In this document: positions 9,083 to 18,000 of the stretch, piece by piece
Layout: every line of letters starts with the position of its first letter
Position numbering within the stretch: position 1 is the first letter of the stretch
Origin: Agarophyton chilense
Taxonomy: Eukaryota > Rhodophyta > Florideophyceae > Gracilariales > Gracilariaceae
Assembly (NCBI GenBank): GCA_030374765.1
Contig: JARGXX010000080.1
Location: 1,488,001-1,552,000 of the forward strand
Reading direction: 5' to 3'
Length of the DNA stretch: 64,000 nt
Program-made: the position numbers and the translations under genes
Notes under the pieces: generated by a model
What the model saw: only the letters and a program-made list of their open reading frames with translations
Told to the model about the DNA's origin: nothing
Database searches by the model: none

Positions 9083-12000
9083 ATGCTGGAAAGCGTGCTT
9101 GCCGATGTTCTCACTCGCATTTTGGGCCAGTACCTTGAAGGAATTGATCGCGAAAGCGTCACCTTTGGAGCATGGTCCGGTTTAGTCGAGCTTCGCAGCG
9201 TAGCTTTACGGCCCGAGGCGCTTGCTGTACTTTTCGAAACTCTGGGTATGAACCTTCCTGTCACTGTCGAGGCCGGCTTCATTGGGCTTCTTAGACTCAA
9301 CGTACCATGGAATGCCATTGGAACCACTCCCGTGTTGATTACTTTAGAAGATATTACCATCATAGCCAGACCGGTCCGCGGAGATGGTTCCGATGATTCG
9401 GAATTTGAGCTACGAGAACAACGAATTAAACGGGCGCGTCTTAACACCGACGATGCTGTGCGTGAAGCATCTTGGGGCGTCAGTTCTGAGACTGAAAACA
9501 AGGCTTCTTCGTCGTGGTCGAACTGGCTTGTGAGCGATGAGCTGCGCGCAAAAATCATTGATAATATTCAAGTCCATCTCAAGGATATCATCATTCGCTT
9601 TGAAGATCCCTTTTCAGACAAGCTTCGGCCTTATCTAACTTCTGTCGTTTGTGATTCACTTAAGATCGTGTCTGCAAGTGAACTATGGAAGGAGGCATTT
9701 GTTGAAAGGGGTGACGATCACAAAACGAGAAAGCTCATGGAAGTTAAAGGGTTTCGAGTCGATTGGGCACCCATTACTACTCAAGACCAGCCGGGTGCCT
9801 CACTTGGAACGAGGGAAAGCGCATTTGGTTCCGCCAAGCGATTTCAAACCCCAGAACTTCTTAGAGAATTTGTCAAGGAAGACAGTTCTGTTTCTCCGTC
9901 TGCTTCTGTATCAGCGAACGCATCAAGCCTTATCAGTCCAATAGATGGCTACTTGCGATTACTTCTATCACCGAACAATACCCCATCGATCAACTCGGTC
10001 GATCTTCACCAACTCAACCCCGCCGTTGATCTTGACATTCGTTTTCCAAATGTAACCTGCAATCTTAACGATGTACAGTACACTTCTTTACTTCAAACGT
10101 CTGTGTATTTTGCCCGTCTCGCCACGCGGGGCGTTCGACCGAAAACTGCCAAGGCTAGATGGGTCTGGGCCATTGATCAACTACTTCCAGGTTTCAGCGA
10201 TCGACGAAAGCGAGCTTTGCGTTTTACTGAGAACGGGATTTCCGAAACGAGAAGCAAAAGAATGATATATACCGCATATCGTAAATCACTCTTAAAAGCG
10301 CGTCGGACCGATGTGGAGGAGCCGAACACAATTGCAGACGAACTAGAGAACATAGAAGCGTCAACCTCATACGAAGAAATTATAGCCTTCCGTGATTGGA
10401 TTGATCGGCAAATAGACGAAGACGACGAGGAATGGCAACCTATCGCGAAGAAAGAAGAAAAGCCAGATGCAATGAAAGACGGTGGAACGACGACATCCAC
10501 GTTCTGGGGAATGTTAGGGTACGGAAAAGAACAAGGTGATGATGAGAAATGCGAAACCAAAGTAACCGCTGAAAACACGTCCACGATGGAAGTCGAAAGT
10601 CGCAAAGACGTTAGTTTGGCCCAGGGCGAGAGCGGGCAATACGCGTCGCTCGTGTTGCGTGTCGCTTTCTTTTTGCGAAGTGTTACTTTCAATCTTTCGG
10701 AGGGGGGTTTTCCGGCCGAATCTGTTACCCGTCTATCCTGTACGTTAAAGAACTTGCGAGTGGGTGTACTTCTTTCTGCTACGGATGATCTGATTACTGA
10801 AGCAGTGCTTGGGTCGGTAAAGGTGTGGGATGTGCGAAAGAGTACGCCTCTCGTTTACAATCGATTTGGCTTACCTGGAAGTGAAGAGGAATACCAAACA
10901 GATTCACTTCTTAGCGCATACCCCGCGGATGTCAGCGATGCGCTCGAGTCTATTCGTGATGGTTCGAATCCTGCAAGCGACGTCTTGATGCAGGACGAGG
11001 TATATTCAGATGAGGAAAGCAATGTATCCACTCAAGACAACCAATACAGCTCTCAGATCTCTCCATCTGTAACATCAGCTTCAGCGCAGGCAGTTTCAAC
11101 CGGGAGGAGAAGGAAACGAACCAGAGCATATGGATCTGCAGTACGAGATTCAACACCGCCGACCTTTCGCGTAACGAAGGAGGAATTCCTTGGAACCGCT
11201 AGAAACTCGACTTCTCTATGCAAATACGCTGCTGCGTTTCGATACACGAAGCAACAAGGGCAGGAGGGAGCTCAAGGGCCGCCAGCTCCAAAGACGTGTC
11301 TGGATGTGTCTGTCGCAACCTTGGAGGCTGTTGTAGATGGACCCAAGGGTTCCTTCGTTTGGGGCTTGAAGTTTTGGCGGCCGAGAGGGATGGCTCAGGA
11401 TCCAATTATGGCTTTCTTGGGTGCAGCCGCTGGAGCTAGGATCGCGGAGCTCAGAATGGAAATTGAAGAAGCCTTGGTCGCGAATAAGGTGCCTCTTCAG
11501 ATCAATGCCGTGATTCTTGCCCCTCGCTTTATCATACCTGGGGGAATGGACCCATCTCCGGCCATAGTAGTAAATATGGGAACTCTTGGAGTTTGTACAT
11601 CGGACAATGCGACAGATGCCATCTCTGAACGCCAAGATTTTGATCGAAAGGTAAGGTACTCAAACTACGTAATGACTCTTGATAATCTTGGAATGTACTA
11701 CTGCCCCAGCCTTGCCACAGCTCTTTCACAGTCACCACAGACTGGCTTCAATGAGCTCGAAACATCAGGGTTGCCTGTAAGGAGCGAAGCGCTCAGCGTC
11801 GACACATCAGGGGTGGAAAGAATCATCAGACCGTTTTCGTTGCGGTTTATGCTTCAGACTTTGAGAGACGCAACCGTCGTTCAGGTTGCGCGTCATTCTT
11901 CTCACGACTGGAGGTCTTCGGAAGGCAACCTGGCGAAGGTCAGAGTTCGTGGGACAATTCCAGATGTGACCCTCATTCTCACCCAATCAGCATTTCAACA

Positions 12001-15000
12001 TGTTTTCATCGCGGTAGATAAATGGAGTCGAGAGCTCTCATCATCAGTACCAGAGAAGCCTGGGAAGGAATATGATACGAGTTTCCAGCACTGGCCAATT
12101 TCCCATTCTTCCTTGGAGCAAACATCATCTGCTTCAAGTGTAGTACCAAGTAATCTTCGTTTATCTGAAGGCTATAAGCATGATGCAATGGATAAAGAAC
12201 CTTTACCAACAGCACTAGCTTCTTATGATGTTCGTCTTCTTCTCAACAGGGTTTCCGTGGAACTCAGGGATCGCGCAGAAATGCGTCTATTGACTCTAAC
12301 TGCGCATCAAATTCAAGGCGAAGTTGTGAAAACCGGAAGGACAAACCTCAAGGCTTGCTTTTTTCTCAGAGACTGGTCTATTACAGATGGGAGCCGTGGA
12401 AGTACCGCGGCATACCGACAGTTGGTTCATGCGGGTAATATATCTGGGGCAAAAGGAGTATCGCCTCCTCGAAGCACATCAGAAACAGCTGATTCACGAG
12501 GACAAGAAACAGAAGAAGATCGCGACTTCGTAACTGTCAGGTACGATTTTGATTTTCGTTCAAGACGGCAGCGGATTCAAGTGCACTTTCTCTCACTGCA
12601 CATGGTTTGTGTCAGGGAAACGTACATAAAACTTGCCCGATATTTCCGTAGTGTCCAAGAGTACGTCAAAACCAATCGTGTTAGGAGAAAAAATCGTGAA
12701 GACAGTTACCGCGATGGAGACCAGAAAGCGGAGGATGACTTTCAGATCCACGCGTTCGCGAATCATTCGTTTCAAGGGTCTGCACATGATTCGCTAGGTA
12801 TGTGTCACACGTACATTGTCTCAGAGTTTGATGGGCTTAATTTCCAACTCATAGCGTCGGGCGGGGTTGTCGCTGTGTTAGAAATGAGGGAGAGTAAGAT
12901 TCAGTATCTTGATGAAGGAGGCAAGACCGCTAAAGCTTGGGGTGAATTCCGGTACTTCTCGGTCCAAGATCTTACTGCACCTCTCCGAGAGCATACATCA
13001 GTAATATCGTATGAGAAGCCCATACCTGCCATTCAGAGAATGTTCGAAGCAGATCGGGCATCTGAGGAGGAACGGACTGCTACTCATGATGAGTGGGTGT
13101 TGTACATTCCACGCTCTGGACGCGCAAAATATGAACTAATCGGGAACTTCAGGGGGATCAAAATCTCGTTCCTGTATCGATTCTGTGACGTCCTTTCTCA
13201 GTACTTCAAAGTACTGTGGGCAGAAGTGTATTCAATTCTCGAACTTGTCGTTGAAAAGGAGAACATTGCTCATTCTCATGCAGGGATCTCTAAGGAGGGT
13301 AAAGATGCTCAACTGTCGAACTTCGTCGTCAGCCTTGTACTGAATGATGTCACCATTCGTGTTCCACGCCACTCTGCCTGTGCTTCAGAAGCGCTGAATG
13401 TAGGTATACAGGCTTTAAGTTTGTCGAATTCTGTTTTAGGCGGAGGCCAGAAGTGGAGCTGTCGTTTAACGGAAGCACAGTTTGCAGTTGAGTATCTTCT
13501 GCTTCACGGCGACACTTCCGGTCCCATTTCAGTTTCCTCTTCATTTCTCACCAGATTTGAAGCGGAAATTGTGATGGGGGTCTCAGAAGGATCTGATGCC
13601 AGCGGTCAAAGACCGTCCCTATTGAATAGGAAAGAAATCTGGTTCAAGGCCGACAGAGCTGTTTTCTTAACTTTGAGTGAGGCGCAGTACACAATTTTGT
13701 ACTTTGTACTCACAGAGAATCTCGCGGAGACTGTGACGGAACTAGATCTTTCCCTGAACATGGATTGCTTGAAGGAAAAAATGAGCGAAGAGTTTGGAGA
13801 AGTGAGAGCGGATAACGTTAAGATGGATTGTGTAGTGGAAGAAATATCTGTATCCCATGTCAAAAACTCTGACGACGTTCCCCAACTAGACAATCCCAAT
13901 GGTATCAGTTCGGAAGTATTTGTCCTTCATGCTTCATTTCCATCATTTACATTTGATGTTTCTCGCGGATGGGATGTAACTCAAGAGTCTTGCAAGGTTC
14001 TGGGTATCAGGTTGAAGAACTTGAAAATGTTGATCAAACGTTTTGACCCACGTCGTCTTGTAGTAGAGATCGATGCGAAGGTCCTTTCTTTAGAGGATCT
14101 CAGGTCTGAATCACGCCGTTTGCTATCCGAATTTGCTGTCCCACTGGCCACAACCCAAGTATTTGAACAGTCGACACAGCCTGGAAGGAAGGATTCCCAA
14201 CAAAGTTTGTCTATGGTTTACGACAAAGAAGGGGTGGATCGACCTTCCATTTTCCTCATGTTAAATGGGTTGCAGTTGGATATCCCGGTTGATCTGTTTC
14301 GAGACTTAACACGCATGGCCGTTCCTGGATGGCCATTCCTCGAGTCTTCTGCTTTTCCACCGGATTTCGTTTACCTCGGTCGAACGGTTAACATCAAAAT
14401 GAGAGACTGCCAATTCCTGCTACGAACACATCAGAACGACAGAGATCGCCGAGCTCTTGCAATGGTTGGTGAGTTCGAGTTGAAGATGGATTGGATGAGA
14501 CAGACTGGGGCGAAACGTATATCTCTTGAAACTCGTCAAATGGAGATATCTTGTATCCATGAGATCCACCCGCTAGGAGAAGAGTGTGATGTTTTTGGTG
14601 TCAAGGGTTTATTTGCGTATCCCCTCGAAGCGTCAACAACACCGTTGCTGTACCCTTCGAATCTATTCCTGGAGTATATCGGTCCAAGAGCCGACGAGAA
14701 GGGATGTCGATTAATTCTTTCTTCTGATTCTCTTCTATGTCTTGTTAACGCAAGTGATCTACCTCTCTTACGGGCAATCAGGAGCGAATTAAGTGATAAG
14801 CGACCCTCATATTTGTCTCGGAGGGCTTGGAAACAACCTGCTGTTCCCCCTGGTCGAGCTTCGACTTCAATTGAGCCCAAAGAGGATCAGCGCCGTAAGG
14901 CTCTTGAAAGCATGAATGTTTCAATGAATGCCGCGGCAGTCAGATGTCTTCTTTCTGATGATACAGGTGGCCAATTCGTTCCAGTTCTTGAGACGCAGAT

Positions 15001-18000
15001 TTCATCTTTATTCTTCAGCTCTCATGCTGGCAATATGACTCAACTAGAGGGAATCGCTTCTATGGATTTGTTTAATGCCGAGAAAGGGTGGTGGGAACCA
15101 GCGCTAGAGCCTTGGCACCTTGCAGCCAGTATTAGCCATGGGCAGAGTGGTGCAAGATCATATATCATTCGGTCTGACAAGAGAGCTGATTTTAACATTA
15201 CTCCAACTACAGTTACAGCTGTGCTAACGGTCCTAAGAACACTCTCAACCCCGGGAAGAACAGTTTCCTCATCTAGCGAGCCCAGGGTCCAACAGTTATA
15301 TGTTCGCGATTCTGATTCGAACAACAGACCTGCTGTAGCCGCTTTTTTCGTAAGAAACGAGTTGGGTCTTCCATTGAATGTGAACTTGCCTTCTACGTCT
15401 CATCGAATTACGATCATCCACGGGTCTGAAATCGAAGTTCGCGCGCAGAGCGAAAGCCTTGTTTCGTTAGGTACTGAGAAGAACAGGAAATCGCGGGAAT
15501 CAGCATTGAGATGCTCTTTGACAATCCCCTCATACTTTTCCAAGAATCTATCCGCTTGTGAGGTTGGTATTTTCCCAATGGCTTTCTTCCCAACAGAGAG
15601 CAGCAACTCGGACGGGGAAAAAAAGAAGCTTCACGTGGTTTGGGAAGTGAGAATGATCAACGGCGTTCCGGTTTGTACAATACGATCACAGTATCGGATA
15701 TTGAATAGAACGAAGTGCCCTATGGAGATTTTCGTTTCAAAGACTGGTGAAAAGAGGCCTAAAGCTATTCGTGGAACTGGAGGAAGCATCTTCCTTGAAC
15801 CTGGGGAAAGCTTTTCGGTTCCAGTGCAACACACGAAAGATGATATATCTATTCGACCGGTGGTCCGAAGGGAAACTGAATCCGCCGCCTTCGAATGGAG
15901 CCCGCCCATGCCAAGTCTTAAATGGTTACGTAGAGTTGCACGAGACTCAGAGCGCACCCATGAACGACCTCGAAGTGCAGGCAAAGAAGTACCATCTGGG
16001 CGGCCACAGTTTCTTGTATGCAAGGCTCTAGAGAAAGGGAGTTGTGATTTCTTCATGAAACTAGAACCGACATGTTCCAATTTATTTGATGCGGGAAGAT
16101 CTTCCAAGCAAGGCTGGATTGAAGTAGCACTCCTGGCTCCTATCGTCCTACGTAATCTTCTTCCCGGACCTTTATTCTATAAGGTTACACAAAACGAAAC
16201 TATGAACGCCACCCACGCGGGGTCTTCATGCGACTACGAAGAGACCATACTCGCCGCAGGGAGGCTCAGCTCCCTGGAGGCAGAACATCTTCATTTCTCA
16301 GGAGAGACTATGACCCCCAGTTTTCTCTCTTTGGCGTACGATAACCTTCCAGGCTCGCAGAAGGACAGTAATTCATGGATTCCTGAATTTGGGAGGTCAA
16401 TTAGCCTTCTTGATGTGGACAACGGTCGAGTTAAAGCAATTTCCACTGCTCCTGAATCTAGATTGGCAGTGGGAGGGGCAGTAAGCGACTTGCGTTGTTT
16501 CATTTCTTCTGGGAATGTGACCTCTGGCGAGTTTACCATTTCAGCCGGTGTGTGGGTCCGAAACAGATCGGACACACCAGTGGAGGTGTCCAGCAGGAAT
16601 TCTTTCTATGGTACAGGGAGCAACTCTGTAATTCTTCGCAGTCGCCCGCCATACGAAACCCCGGATGAGTATGTTTGTCTCGAAGGTCCTTATCTATCAC
16701 TCAGGTGTCTAACTGGCGTAAATGAGCTGGGAACAGAGGAAGCAAGTGACCAAAGAAAGTGGTGGACGACACCATCTTCTTTGATGGAAACGAAGAAACC
16801 AGTCATGGTCAGCATACCGGGAAGGTCTTTGATCCTGGAAGTCGGAACCGCGGTCGGAGCAAAAGAAAGCACTAGACTGGTTCTGATTCGTAATGAGTCG
16901 TGGTTATTGAATTGTACAAGGACACCATTGCAATGGTGTCAGACAAGTGCCCTTGATGCTCATGGCAACTGCCCCACTCGGTTCGCGAGAATCCTGAAAC
17001 CCGGAGCAGCACATGCCGTGCACTGGGAAACAAAGTCCTCGTCGCTCAAGGCCGTACATCTTCGCATCACAGAAGGCCACGGTCATAGTGACTGGATCTG
17101 GTCACCTGCAGTTCCATTGAACATCGGCTATTCTCGGGAACTACCTGCAAAGATGTATCGTCCCAAAACGCATGAGCAATACATTGCACGAGTGGACTCG
17201 AAGAGGATTGGAAGGGGGTCAATGGCATTGGTTGTATTTTCGGAGGACAGGCAGAACCCGCCATACAGGATTGTAAACTTGTGCAATGAGCGAGCAATTG
17301 CTTTCTCTCAGCTTGGATCTCAGGAAAGACCATGGCTTGTCCGCGCTGGCAAAAGCACTCGATATTCCTGGGACGATCCTCTTGCGCGGCCTGATATGAG
17401 AAGACTATCAATAAGGATCCTCGAAAAAGAAGATTTGCGCAATACGAGAGGCGGATCTACTCCAATTCACGACTATATCGTTCTCAGTATCGACATTGTT
17501 GGGGAACGCATCATGGTTCTCTCTGATGGATACGAGCCAAGTGTTAATGTTAGCGTCGCAGTAGAGGGTGCAACAAAAATAGTCACTTTTTCTGATGCAG
17601 GGAAAGACAAAAAGCTTGCACTTAGGGGTGGCTCTCCCAAGAGGCATCAAGATCCCACTCACTCTGGAGATAGCTCTACAGGGCATGTACCGGTTGTAGC
17701 TTGGGATGAAATTGGCCATTCTCCGGAGAAAGATGCATCCCCCACTGGTCATAATGCAAGCGGTGCTTCAATAGCGGCCTTATGTGACTTTCCTTTGCAG
17801 GAGGAAAGATCATGTGAAAATCCGTACACAACCAGCAGCGAGCGTATCAATGCTGCCATTTACTTGGATTCGATAGGCGTATCTCTTATCGATGCCGTGC
17901 CAGCAGAACTCATATATATCCGAGCGAAAGGTATTCTTATGAACATCGAGAGCAGTAATATTACTCAGAGTGGATCTGTACTTGTTCAAGATTTTCAAGT

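Noticed and set aside
10177-10692. 171-aa and similar antisense ORFs within VPS13
   Set aside because: Shadows of an 11.6-kb coding region; no independent evidence.
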